A DNA stretch of 64,000 nt from Heterohyrax brucei. Its lineage: Eukaryota; Chordata; Mammalia; Hyracoidea; Procaviidae. Numbering within the stretch: the stretch's first letter is position 1; each line of letters opens with the position of its first letter. Under the pieces are notes generated by a model. That model searched no databases. It saw nothing but the letters and a program-made list of their open reading frames with translations, and was not told the DNA's origin. Shown piece after piece: positions 44,717-55,011 of this stretch. The stretch spans positions 55,979,208-56,043,207 of the forward strand of contig CM053143.1 of the NCBI GenBank assembly GCA_028571685.1. The letters are read 5' to 3'. The position numbers and the translations under genes were made by a program.

Positions 44717-44945
44717 AGACTAGTGTTTCTCTACTAGGGAGGTGATATGGTTCTCCAGGGAGCATTCAGAAACATTTGGAGACATTTTTCATTAAAATGA
44801 CTGGAGTTGCGAAGGCAACTGGGCTTCTGATGGGTAGAGCCCAGGCATGCTGCTTAACATCCCATGATGCACAAGACAGTTCCTCTCTACCTTCCAACAG
44901 TTATCTGGCCCCAGGTGTCAATGGTTCCAACGCTGAGCAATCCTA
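44717..44945 (+). mobile_element. MER5-type hAT (Charlie) DNA transposon relic
   Basis: agtgtttctctactagggag, aacatttggagacatttttc, tgatgggtagagcccaggca, tgctgcttaacatcccatga, atgcacaagacagttcctct, atctggccccaggtgtcaat match MER5-class order. Non-autonomous, ancient, terminal repeats degraded. Confidence 0.8.
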
Positions 44946-45410
44946 CTGTACACTACAAAGCCCTGGAACAGGAAGTGGGAGCTGGCACCAAAGTACGGAA
45001 AAATTCAAAATGAGTACCTCAGCATGCAATACTGGGATAGAGATGGCATAGAGAAACGAGCTCAGGGGTAGGTCTCCCAAGTTCCTGCAGAGGTTGACAA
45101 GGCCCATCACGAGCAACATTGGAGGATGCGAAGTCTGTAAAGCCACTGCCTCTAAGAGAGCCTTATTGTTCGACCCAGTGAGATTCCAATCAAGATTTCA
45201 TTTCCTCTTCAAACTTTCCCATGACTTCTTTTCTTTATCAAACTCTAATCTGGTAGTGTACAGCGATGGGGCTTTGGAGAGTGCCAGTCCTAATGTCATT
45301 GACGGGGGTGGTGATGACAGGGAGAAAACAAACGGCACACACAAGTACAAGCTACTTTTAAGTAAGATGAAATATAAAATAAATAGATATATCTAGTAAA
45401 CATGAAAACT
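44946..45410. other. Unassigned DNA
   Basis: No repeat recognised; 45094-45396 has a 100-codon frame without recognisable features. Confidence 0.35.
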
Positions 45411-45580
45411 GAGAACCCTGGTGGCATAAGGGTTTAAGTGCTACATCTGCTAACCAAAAGTTCAGCAGTTTGAATCTACTAGGTGCTCCTTGGAAACTCT
45501 GTGAGGCACTTCTACTCTGTCCTATAGGGTAACTATGAGTTGGTGCTGACTTGATGGCTGTGGGTTTGGTTTTTGGATTT
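45411..45580 (+). mobile_element. AfroSINE, short form
   Basis: gagaaccctggtggcataag, gctaaccaaaagttcagcag, gtgctccttggaaactctgt, tail tgactatggctg-like with GGTTT end. Full length. Confidence 0.9.
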
Positions 45581-45585
45581 TAGGG

Positions 45586-45683
45586 CATGGATTAAATCTA
45601 CTAATATTGCTTATATATATATGAATGTGTGTGTGTATATACATGTACATACACACATTTGAATTAGATATATCTAATCCATG
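45586..45683. repeat. Imperfect AT/GT-rich palindrome
   Basis: Outer arms catggatta (45586-45594) and taatccatg (45675-45683) are complementary. The inner tgtgtgtgtatatacatgta / catacacaca part is also self-complementary apart from a small offset. Could form a cruciform of about 98 bp. Confidence 0.7.
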
Positions 45684-45686
45684 GAT

Positions 45687-45861
45687 GAAAACCCTGGTAG
45701 TGTAGTAGAGTACTATCTCTGCTAACCACAAGGTTAGCAGTTCAAATCTGCCAGGTGCTCCTTGGAAACTCCGCTAGGCAGCTCTACTCTGTCCATAGGG
45801 TCAGTATGACTTAGAATGGACTCAGTTGCAGTGGGTTTGGTTTGGTTTGGTTTGGTTTTGA
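45687..45861 (+). mobile_element. AfroSINE, short form with (GGTTT)n tail
   Basis: aaaccctggtagtgtagtag, B box gcagttcaaatctgcc, gtgctccttggaaactccgc, tail then tttggtttggtttggtttgg. Full length. Confidence 0.9.
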
Positions 45862-45892
45862 ATCAGTGGATGGCAACATATAGTCTACTCTG

Positions 45893-45989
45893 AGGGAAGA
45901 ATGCTGGCTGCACATGAGGTGCATTGGCTGGGAATTGAACTCTGGTCTCTGAGATGGAAGGCAAGAATTCTATCAGTAAACCACCATGC
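45893..45989 (-). mobile_element. tRNA-Gly SINE head, inverted
   Basis: Complement of the tRNA-like head: gaggtgcattggctgggaat, B box complement gaattgaactctggt, gatggaaggcaagaattcta, aaaccaccatg. The break in the reference element (17437) falls just after 'cagccacc', and the next bases on the plus strand continue the same SINE in direct orientation. Confidence 0.8.
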
Positions 45990-46027
45990 CCATCAGTGGT
46001 GTTTTGTGCATTGCTATAAAGTTGAAG

Positions 46028-46227
46028 AAGGAGCTCTGCTGAAGCCATAGTTAAAATGCTTAGCTGCTAACTGAAAGGTTGATGGTTCATACCCACCAGC
46101 TGTTCCACTGGAGAAAGACATGGCAGTTGGCTTCCATAAAGGTTACAGCCTTAGAAACTCTGAGGTAGTTCTAGTCTGTCACACAGGTCACTATAAATCA
46201 GCACTGACTCGAAGGCAATTTGTTTAA
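46028..46227 (+). mobile_element. AfroSINE, long form, nested
   Basis: aagccatagttaaaatgctt, ctgctaactgaaaggttgat, B box ggttcatacccacc, agaaagacatggcagttgg, tail atcagcactgactcgaaggc. The flanks ataaagttgaa and tgtgatgctgaa look like a diverged target duplication. Confidence 0.82.
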
Positions 46228-46425
46228 GTGTGATGCTGAACAGATTTCTGTGACACCTCCAGAATAAGGTAGACTAAGAAGAATGGCTTGGTGTCCTACT
46301 TCAGAAAATCAGCTGGTGAAAACCTTTTGGGTTGTAATAGTCTTGTCTATAACCAATCATGGAGATTTCACAGGGCCTGGCAGCATTTTTTGTGCATGTG
46401 GTTGGCAAGAGTTGGGGTTGATTTA

Positions 46426-46621
46426 GGAGCTGGAGGGCTGTGGTGGTTAAGCAGTTGGCTGCCAACCATAGTTGATGGTTTAAACCCCTCAGCAGCTCTG
46501 TAAAAGAAAGATGTGGCAGTCTGCTTCTGGAAAGATGTACAGCCTTGGAAGCTCTGTGGTACATTTCCACTCTGTCTTACAAAGTCATGACGTATTGACT
46601 CCACGGCAGTGGGTTTGGTTT
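46426..46621 (+). mobile_element. AfroSINE, long form, nested
   Basis: ggagctggagggctgtggtg, ggttaagcagttggctgcca, B box ggtttaaacccc, agaaagatgtggcagtctgc, tail actccacggcagtgggtttg. Confidence 0.85.
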
Positions 46622-46894
46622 AGAGCTGACTGACTCACTGGCAGCTAACCCCAACAATTAATGAATATGAAGTCAGGGCATCACGTTGTCCATTTTTGCT
46701 TTAATACTGAATTTCATGAGTCAGAATCAACATGAATACAATTAACAACAACATAAACAGACATGTGATAATAACTTGGGAGAAAAATATAATTGATAGT
46801 TGCTACTTGTAGTGGAATTTAAATTCAGGTAAATTTTTCTACAAATTCCAGGTCTGCTGTTTAGTACTAGATCTTAAGCCAGTGCCAAATCCAC

Positions 46895-47022
46895 AAAGTT
46901 GGTTTGATTATTTGTGCAGTGTTGTAAGTGGTGTTTTCCTTAAATGTCTGTGGATATCAAGTGAGGTTCTGTGTGGAAAGCACCCAAGTGAAGTCTGTGC
47001 AAAGCTGATGCTCAATAAATCT
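46895..47022 (+). mobile_element. MIR remnant
   Basis: ggaaagcacccaagtgaagt, ctgtgcaaagctgatgctca, ataaat fit the MIR 3' end. Weak upstream. Confidence 0.45.
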
Positions 47023-47289
47023 TTATTCTGTCCTTCTCCAACACTGCCTTTGCCCTTCAGTGGTTACAGCAATAAAATCCAATTACATTCCTCTTGCAAT
47101 ACCAAAACGCCTTTCTTTAAAATTCAAGTAAATAGAAGGCTTAAATAAAAGGAATCAGATATTGGAATAAAACAGAAAGGTGTACAGTTTTGTCTTTTCT
47201 GAAAAGGGGGTAATATTATTTTATGTGAAGATTATAAAGGTTACATGAGATAATCAATACACCAAAAAACAAAGCAAACCAAAGAAACA

Positions 47290-47448
47290 TAAAAAACTCG
47301 TTGCCATCAAGTCAATTTAAATTTGTAGTAAGCCTATAGGACGTAGTAGAATTACCCTATATGATTTCCAAGGAGTGGCTGATAGATTCAAACTGCTGAC
47401 CTTCTAGTTAGCAGCTGAACTCTTAGTCACTGCACCACCAGGACTCCT
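47290..47448 (-). mobile_element. AfroSINE, short form, antisense
   Basis: aaaaaactcgttgccatcaa, aaggagtggctgatagattc, aaactgctgaccttctagtt, head complement gcaccaccaggactcc. Full length. Confidence 0.88.
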
Positions 47449-48719
47449 AATCAGTGAAAATTACTTTTAAATGATTTGGAATGTAGTATATACTTAATCA
47501 GTATTGATTAACAAAGGTTCATAACAGAAACAATGATAATAAAATTAATATTTTAACTTCTCTGAAAAGATCATACTAAAAAAAAAATGTCTACAAGAAT
47601 CCATTTGATGAGTAGGCTGGACTCTAATTTATTCTAGTTATAGAGTTGGTTTCCACAACCTAAAATAGGAATGTCAGTGTTTCATGGTTCTGCAATATTG
47701 CCTTTATTCATGAAATATTTTCTCTCCTCTCATTCAGTACCATTGCCTAAGCCTAGTTATTATACCCCCGCAAGATGAGAAGAAGTAAGATTCTTTATTC
47801 TCTGCATCAGAATGAATTTGCTCATACTGTGTTCGTGGTCTCTTTATGTAACAGAGCTATACACGTTTCATCATAAAATATGTAGTCCATTTGCCTTTAA
47901 AATCTACCTGCATTGGTATATTTCTACTTGCACCAAAGACTGATTAGGGTTCTAAAACTTGATTCTTTAGCAGAAATTTAATCTCTTCATGGAAAAACTG
48001 TAGAACAAACTTTCTACAAATTTACATTAAACACACATTGATAACAGCACAATTCAGCTTTGTTTCATTCTGAGCACCTCTTGGCTGTGAATTTCCTAGC
48101 CAGTCCTGGTCTGGAGAGATATTGTGTGCCGTGTACCTTTGTTTTTCTGCCATCTTGTGTATACTGCAAGTGGTTTGTAACCTCTCTAAAACTGACTCAA
48201 TGTTCTCTTCTTCTTTTGCTAGGACTTTGTTGCTCTTATTAAAAATCATAATTACGAGTTTCCTTTCTCTCCAACTTTATTTTAGCTCTTTTCCTTTATT
48301 TTTCTTTCTTTTAAAATCACTTCTGTACTCGTCCTTGTGTCTTCACTCTGTGACACAGCAGCCAGTGTCTCCTATATAATTTCTCCTTTCCACAGGCTCC
48401 CTGACTGTACTCTGCCGTGAACAAGTACTCATTAAACACCTACCTCGTGTCAGATACATGCGTCTCAAAATACATCTTTGCCTTTCTGTAGCTTCTTTCT
48501 TAACTAGTGTCTGTAACTGCAAATCTGGCTTTGTTTTGTTTCTGTTCTACCCTACTGTTTCTTTCTGTCTCCTTGCGTGGTGTGAAGCGTGATCTATTTT
48601 CTGACGCAAATTCTGTTATTTTGGAGGGAAAGACACATTCAGTCTCCTAACACAATACCTGTGACTCAGCCTTCTTCACAGGAAGCAGGTATGTTATTAG
48701 AATTTAGAGTCTCCTATTT
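47449..48719. other. Unassigned DNA
   Basis: No gene recognised. A 75-codon minus frame (48249-48022) has polar, protein-like composition but no domain or splice context. A weak L2-class trace lies at 48425-48462. Confidence 0.4.
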
Positions 48720-48880
48720 GAAATCCCTGATGGCGCAGTGGTTAAGAGCTCAGCAGCTAAGCAAAAGGTCAGCAGTCCAAATCTACCAGCTGCTCCTTGG
48801 AAACCCTGTGAGGCAGGCCTACTCCGTTCTATACGTTGCTATGAGTTGGAATCAAATCAGCAGTAGCCGACTTGCTTTGG
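48720..48880 (+). mobile_element. AfroSINE, short form
   Basis: gaaatccctgatggcgcagt, ggttaagagctcagcagct, gctccttggaaaccctgtga, tail gagttggaatcaaatcagc. Full length. Confidence 0.88.
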
Positions 48881-49376
48881 AGTCACCAGGGGAATTTCAA
48901 AACTGTTTGGAAAAAACATAATTGTCATCCTACTGCTTTTGTAAATCACAATGACTCTCCTGCTTAAATGTTTCTGGAGATCTCCTTTGCATTTAGAAAG
49001 ATTTTGAAACTCTAAAGGACTACCAGTTCCTTTTGATCTGCTGTCTGATAACTTTCCAGCCTCGTCTACTGGAGCAAACATTTTCCACCCTGTGCTTTAC
49101 CTTCAGTATTCAAATACAGAGGTACTCTCAATTCCCTGATGAGCCCCTTCATATCCATCACACTTGTTATTATTTCCATGTTTGAAGTGCTTGTCATTCT
49201 GATTCTGCCACCACACCTCCTTCTTTAATCCAAATCTGAGTGCTCCCTTCTGCAGAAAGCCTTCCCTGAATTCCCAAGACTTGACTATACACCCACTTTG
49301 TATTTCCACTGCTGCCTAGTAACACTCTTTCTGGGACAGAGTTGGTGTTCACGAAACATGTATTTAATTAAAAAAA
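48881..49376. other. Unassigned DNA
   Basis: Nothing recognised with confidence. Confidence 0.35.
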
Positions 49377-49552
49377 AATTGTCCTCAAGTTAATCCCAGC
49401 TCATGGTAATCTTATGTGTGTCAGAACAGAACAACACTCTGTAAGGTTCTCAGTGGCTGTGACCTTTCAGAGTTGCATCTCCAGACCTTTCATTCAAGTC
49501 TTCTCTGGTTAGCAGTGAAATTTGTTATCCTTTGCATCACTCAGAGACTACG
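49377..49552 (-). mobile_element. AfroSINE, long form, antisense
   Basis: ttgtcctcaagttaatccca, gctcatggtaatcttatgtg, gttctcagtggctgtgacct, ctggttagcagtgaaatttg, head complement gcatcactcagagacta. Diverged. Confidence 0.75.
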
Positions 49553-50890
49553 TATTCAATAAGTGATGATCCATTTTAGCATTGGTCAAGCCTAATGCAT
49601 ACTTCGTTGTTTTAATACAGAAATATTCTCATGATCATTTTGAATAATCTTGACTAAGTCCTGAAACTGAAAACAAGTAGCAATGCCTTCTTTACATTTT
49701 ATCAGTTGAATACTACAAATGAATGTTCTTTTTCAACTGCTTTCCCACATTACCTTGTAGTTGAACTTGAATCAGTTCAAATTACATCATGGCACCTAGC
49801 CTTGTAACTTCCTCAGTGACAGGGCATTTTCATTTGCTAGCCATGTACTAGGCAGGATGATATGGCCCAAACAATGGTTGTCGAAAAATATTCTAATTAT
49901 TTTATCATAATTTAAAGTAGAAATCAAAGCCTATTCAGTTTTTCATTGTTTCATTGTTACCAAAACTAAGGTAATGAAGTCACCTACTTGCATTTTGATA
50001 GTTGGTATTAACTACTCATTCAATATATTCTCATTTAGCCTGTTACTGCATAGAAAGAAGTAGAATAGGAAAAATGCTTGCTGAGTGCATTATCATTATT
50101 TTATGCTCATTTACTTTGTCGGACTCCTTCTGACAATCTGATGAATGTCTCCATAAGGCAGGAATTATGTCCTCTATTATGTTTTCTAATTATTCTTTTC
50201 ATTTTTATTTAAGGGGAGAGAAAGCTATGCAGCCCTTCCCTTTATTTCAACACAGCCTTGGAGTCATCAGTAAATATAAGTACATGCATCTCACGGAAAG
50301 TGAACAAGAATTTGGATAAGTCACATATTTTAAATGGAGTTAGATTTTTTTAACTCTATAAAAATATAAATCAACAGTGACATACACATACACACATATT
50401 TGCTTTACAAGAAGGAATGCTACTCCTTTACTTTGCAGTTAAAGACTCTCCATTTCTTACATGGATTTAAGGTTATTCTAAGTGTGGCTGGGGGCCTGTA
50501 TGAGTAAAATTAATCACACGTCACGTGTTTAATGTTTTAAAATATACAGAGCCCTTTCTCATGGGTTATTTTTAAAACATTCTCTACTGTATCCCAGTGA
50601 ATGCTATGGGGCAGCTATTTTTATCCCACTAACTGTAAGTTCCTTAAGAGTGGGTACATGCTATGATCTCTCCACATTTTCAGCAGTAGACACAGATCCT
50701 GGCAAATTGTTGCTGCTCAGTACACTGTGTGTGTGTATGTGTGCTAAATATGATTTTTAAGATAATTGAGTAAATGAGAGAATAGAGAATTCCAAAAGTT
50801 AACTTGTGAAAATGTTACAATTTGAGTAAATAACACAGAGATACGAAGACTGCCAGTTACGTTACCAACCTCATACTAGAAAAACTGTTA
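49553..50890. other. Unassigned DNA with MIR/L2 traces
   Basis: 50540-50625 (cagagccctttctcatgggt, gaatgctatggggcagctat) resembles an antisense MIR. 50632-50735 (aactgtaagttccttaagag, acagatcctggcaaattg) resembles an L2 end on the plus strand. The rest shows nothing. Confidence 0.4.
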
Positions 50891-51195
50891 TATACCTTGT
50901 TGCTGAGAATCACTATGGTCACCTAAGAAGCACTCCCCTTGGGAAGTTGTACACTGGTGCCAGGGCCTACTCTACCTTTTAAAGCAATTTTGGAATTCAT
51001 TCTCTGCACTGCCCATCAGAGCTGCCATCATATTACCTTTGTTGCCCTGAATACCATTCAAGTGTCTTCCTTTTAATACTTTCTTTATCTCCAAGTAAAG
51101 AAAAAAATCTTTGGGGACCAGATCAGACTAGCAAGGGTATTTCAATTCAGTTATTGGCTTACTGGATAAAAACTCCCTCACAGACAGCTATACCA
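50891..51195 (-). mobile_element. Mariner transposase C-terminus, antisense copy
   Basis: The minus strand encodes LSVREFLSSKPITELKYPC, SDLVPKDFFLYLEIKKVLKG, RHLNGIQGNKGNMMAALMGS, AENEFQNCFKR, GDHSDSQQ. This is the C-terminal part of a mariner transposase, including a degraded YSPDLAPxDF block that holds the third catalytic D. In-frame stops; dead. Its plus-strand partner lies 27 bp further on. Confidence 0.85.
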
Positions 51196-51221
51196 TTATG
51201 AACTTGTCACTGTGCCACCGT

Positions 51222-51400
51222 GTGCAATGGCCATTCCAGAAAGAGTTCCAAAATTGCTTTAAAGAGTGGACTAGGCACTGGCATCACTGCCTAGCTTCCC
51301 AAAAAGACTGCTTCAAAGGTGACCACAGTGATATTCAGCAATGAGGTATGTTAGCGCTTAGAACAATTAAGTTCATAGACTTAATTGTTGGACCTCAAAT
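51222..51400 (+). mobile_element. Mariner transposase C-terminus and 3' end, direct copy
   Basis: The plus strand reads EFQNCFKEWTRHWHHCLASQ then KDCFKGDHSDIQQ and a stop at 51342-51344, the normal mariner end. It corresponds to the last ~40 codons of the antisense copy. A perfect 11-bp stem follows: aacaattaagt / acttaattgtt at 51362-51389. Confidence 0.85.
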
Positions 51401-51424
51401 AACACGGACACAGACTTTTTGACT

Positions 51425-52100
51425 TACAGAGCTAGTTGCCATTGAGTCAGTTCCAACTCATAGAGAACTCATGTGTGTCATTGGAGCTATGTTCCAATGG
51501 TGGTTTTGTTTTTGTTTCTGTTGTTGTAGTTTAGATGAAGATTTACAGAACAAACTACCTTCCCATTAAACAATTAGTACACACATTCTTTTGTGACACT
51601 GGTTACCAACCTCCCGCGGGTCTCACTCCATCACGAGCAAGGCAGAACAAAGAGACCTAAGGACAGAAGGGAAAGATTAGTCCGAAGGACTGATGGACCC
51701 CAACCCCGCAGCCTCCATCAGTCTGAGCCCAGGGCAACCAGATGGTGCCCAGCTACTACCACCCACTTCTTGGACAGGGAACACAGGCAAAGATCTTGGA
51801 TAGAGCTGGAAAAAAAGAGAGAACAATTTCTAACTCACAAAAAATGGCCAGACATAGGGAGGAGAAAGCCCAAGAATATGGCCCATGGACAATGTTTTAA
51901 CTCAGTAAAGAAGTCACTCATGAGGTTCACCCTTCAGCCAAAGATTAGACAAGTCCGTAAAACTAATGGCTGATTTTTTTGAAAGTAGATCACCAGGACT
52001 TTCTTCTGAGGTGATTCTGCATAAACTTGAACCTATGACCTTTGGTTTCGTGATAATGTTTGGTTTGGTGATTTAACCATTTGCACTACTCAGGGAGTCC
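51425..52100 (-). mobile_element. AfroSINE, long form, antisense, split by an L1
   Basis: Left piece 51425-51507 (gttgccattgagtcagttcc, actcatagagaactcatgtg); right piece 51978-52100 (gaaagtagatcaccaggact, ttgaacctatgacctttggt, gcactactcagggagtcc). The L1 lies between them. Confidence 0.88.
51508..51964 (-). mobile_element. L1 3' UTR insertion with 5' inversion
   Basis: 51508-51616 is the L1 3' end in antisense (gtagtttagatgaagattta, cagaacaaactacc, gacactggttaccaacc). From about 51617 the sequence turns to the upstream L1 3' UTR in sense (aagggaaagattagtccgaa, aaccagatggtgcccagcta, cagccaaagattagacaagt). The whole is flanked by aatggtggtttt (51496-51507) and aatggctgatttt (51965-51977), a target duplication in the host SINE. 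The 126-codon frame here is an artefact of the inverted UTR. Confidence 0.85.
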
Positions 52101-52262
52101 TTTGAATTCCAAGCTGTATTTTGTTTGAAAAGACATGATAGATAGTAGCAAATGTTCTGGAATTGAGAAAATAGAACTCTCTTATATCAAAAGGTGGTAG
52201 AGTGGGCAATAGAGATTCTCGGGCAATAGGGAATGAGGAATAGGGAGGGCTGGTATATTTTA

Positions 52263-52436
52263 GGAAACACTAGTGGTGCAGTGGATAAGCGCTATGGCTG
52301 CTAACTAAAAGGTCAGCAGTTTGAATCCACTAGGCACTCCTTGGATACTCAGTGAAGCAGTTCTACTTTGTCCCATAGGGTCACTATAAGCCTGAATTGA
52401 CTCAATGACAATGGTTTTGCTTTTTTTTTTTTGGTG
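52263..52436 (+). mobile_element. AfroSINE, short form with T tail
   Basis: ggaaacactagtggtgcagt, ggctgctaactaaaaggtca, cactccttggatactcagtg, tail cctgaattgactcaatgaca, then a T run. Confidence 0.9.
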
Positions 52437-53837
52437 TGTTTTAAAAGTAGTGCAGCTCTAAGATGCACAAGTTAGTACAGAGAAAAGTAGATTCAATTTA
52501 CTTTTAACAGATCAGCTAGTTCAGCTGGCAGAGACAAGAAATGCAGAATCGGAGTTCCCAGGGAATTTTTAAAGGGAGTTGAATCTTTATATTGAGCTAA
52601 AAAAAATGCTGTAGAATTATTTAAAAAAATACTACGGAGGACTCTCGCTGATAGCCTTGTTTTTTTATTAGAAGCTTATCTTTTCCAAACATGAAATTCC
52701 CTCTCAGCCCATGCATCTTGTTGCAATCTCCTGTGTTCTAGTGAAACAGAATATACTGAAGGCCATTACTGTGTTGCCCTGGGTTTCAGAAGCAAAAGTA
52801 ACTCAAGATGTGTATCTGAAATACAAAACTATCTGGATTGCGTAAGATCTAATTCTTGCAAGAAGATATGCCCCATTCTGAGAGTAAGTATGCCATAGAT
52901 CTGGGTAAGTGAATGCGCCTTAAAGCAATTATAATGAAAATTCTTGCTTTTTAGCTTTTCTTTTTATTAAGTTTATGTTTAATTTTCTAAAATGATGTTG
53001 TTAATTCCTTCTTTGTCTTCTAGAAAGAAAAAGAGAAAAACAAGGCTAATAAACATTATTACAGTATTCCAAAAATTACAAAATAGTTTGAGCAAAATTG
53101 TAAGAACATAAAATGGACAAGACATTTTAAAGGCAGTAATGATGATAATTACTTTTAACTTATAATGTATAATTAGAATGAAATAGTCTATACTTCCTAC
53201 CTAGCTAATTTTGTTAAAAAAATGGTAAAAGTTTTAATAAAACATTGTGAGACTGTAGTATAGAAATATGTAAAACTAAGAAAATAAAATATCTGCCTTT
53301 CTCTAGCTTCTGTAATTTTTACTTCTACTAGATAAAGATAATCAGTATTAAATTGTTACCCATCTTGAAAAAAAAAGTTTACCTATTTCTGCATGTTTAT
53401 GTGTATTAATTATTTACTTTTACAACGTAACAAAACAGTAAACCTTTGTCAAGTTAACATACATAGATCTACTTACACTACCTACATTCTGGACAATATT
53501 CCAGCACACAACTACACTGTCTACCCGGTGCGTCTACCTCAGAGGTGTCCTCCACACTAACACTCATGTGATCTTTTCAAAACAAAAACCTGACCTAACC
53601 ACTTCATATAACTCTGAAATGACTCTTCTTGAGTCACATTAGGTATCTGGCACAAGTAAACATTCTGTTAATTATCTGGTGAATGAAAGGAAGTAGAGAA
53701 GGAAGAGACTTATACTCAAGAAAGACAGAGCAAAATGAAGAAGAAAAAAATGCAAGTTACTTTACAACTTTGGTATTATAAGTGACCCTGGAATATCATA
53801 AATGATCCTGGAATTAATATATCTATCATGTGTATTT
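52437..53837. other. Unassigned AT-rich DNA
   Basis: No repeat or gene recognised. Confidence 0.4.
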
Positions 53838-54002
53838 GGAAACCTTGGTGACATAGTGGGACATATATGGCTGTTAAGCAAAAGTTGGCAGTTCAAATCC
53901 ACCAAGCCTGTCTTGAAAACCATATGGGGTAGTTTCACTCCATCTTATAGATTTGCTATGCATTGAATTCTATTTGATAGCAGTGGATTTTTTTTTTTTT
54001 TA
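53838..54002 (+). mobile_element. AfroSINE, short form with T tail
   Basis: ggaaaccttggtgacatagt, aaaagttggcagttcaaatc, catatggggtagtttcactc, gatagcagtggatttttttt. Confidence 0.87.
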
Positions 54003-54064
54003 ATGTGTATTTAGGTATAGTTTTGGACTCCTTGGGGATAACCACAGGAAGAGAATCTCCACTA

Positions 54065-54475
54065 TCTCCCCCCCCCCTCTTTTTTTATTGTGACTGAGTG
54101 AAAGTGTAAAATTCAGTTTAAATTTGCAAGCCCACATATTTGCAGCTCCTTCTGTTCTCCTTGCCTGGTGACAGCATGCTCCTCCTTTCTGTTCTATATA
54201 TTTCATATCCTCTTAACAATCTCTGGTCCCCTTCTCTCCATTCTCTCCACTCTCTTCTAATAAGAGGTCAGTAGGACAACATCCTATAGATGCATAGGAC
54301 CATGAAGTGCACACATGATATGGTCACACTGTATCTCTGAGTCCAATCCATTCCTGTCCAAAGAGTTAACCTCAGCGATGATTTATGATCAGGGGCAGCA
54401 TCAGGTCTAGGGATCATGCACCCAGGAGAGCTCCTAAGCCTTCAGACCATCAATTGAGGTCTTTTAGTGGGAATC
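54065..54475 (-). mobile_element. L1 3' UTR, antisense
   Basis: Complement of the same 3' UTR seen at 18972 and 37560: ttattgtgactgagtgaaag at the A-tail side, ccttgcctggtgacagcatg, gacaacatcctatagatgca, gtccaatccattcctgtcca, ccatcaattgaggtctttta. Oligo-C and oligo-T precede it. 54476-54600 may be further old L1 sequence but is weak. Confidence 0.83.
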
Positions 54476-54611
54476 CACTATCTTAAATTTGATTAAATAG
54501 GCAAATTTCTGTCCCAATGTATGTCATCAATTTTCATTCCCACAAAGCATGCACAAATATCTGTTTCTCTATATCCTTACCAGTTGGATGTTAGGCAGCT
54601 GTTAACATCGT

Positions 54612-54790
54612 CCAGTACCACTGAGGTGATTTTGACTCAGTGATGCCGTACTACTGAGGAGAACTGCGGCATACGTTTGTCTAAGCTACAATTTCTGCAA
54701 GAGCAGATTGCTGAGTCTTTCTCCCTTGCTGGGTTCAAACTGCTAACTTTTCCGTTTGCAATTGATTTCTGAACTGGTGCACCACCAAAT
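54612..54790 (-). mobile_element. Diverged AfroSINE variant, antisense
   Basis: tactgaggagaactgcggca, caagagcagattgctgagtc, tttctcccttgctgggttca, aactgctaacttttccgttt, ctggtgcaccaccaaa follow a variant with an extra 'gcagactgcc..tctttctcc' section. Confidence 0.65.
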
Positions 54791-54792
54791 AC

Positions 54793-54839
54793 GCCAAGCC
54801 AAGTGCCATTGAGTTGGATCCGACTCATGGTGACACTAG
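54793..54839 (-). mobile_element. Tail-only SINE fragment, 47 bp
   Basis: gccaagtgccattgagttgg and gactcatggtgacac are the complement of the SINE tail only, placed right after another SINE head. AATAC flanks both sides (54788-54792, 54840-54844), possibly a short target duplication. Confidence 0.6.
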
Positions 54840-55011
54840 AATACACTTGCTGGATATTATAAAGTTTAAAATTTTGCTTATATGGTTAGTTATTTACTAT
54901 CTTTTTCAGAAGCAGGGTAAGTGCCTTTTCATATGAGTATTGGGTACTGTTTTGGAATGAATTGTGTGCCCCCCTCATATATGTTAACTCCCATACCTAT
55001 TGATGTAATTT

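Larger units (their letters stand above)
45990..46660 (+). mobile_element. tRNA-Gly SINE body, direct, with two SINE insertions
   Basis: Body in three pieces: 45990-46027 (catcagtggtgttttgtgca), 46228-46425 (gatgctgaacagatttctgt.. ggcctggcagcattttttgt) and 46622-46660 (gagctgactgactcactggc, agctaaccccaacaa). Two other SINEs split it. With 45893-45989 it forms one copy with its 5' end inverted. Confidence 0.78.

Noticed and set aside
48022-48249. 75-codon minus-strand frame with polar composition
   Set aside because: No recognisable domain, no supporting splice sites or neighbours; too short to support.
51593-51973. 126-codon plus-strand frame
   Set aside because: It spans the inversion joint of an L1 3' UTR insertion, which is non-coding.
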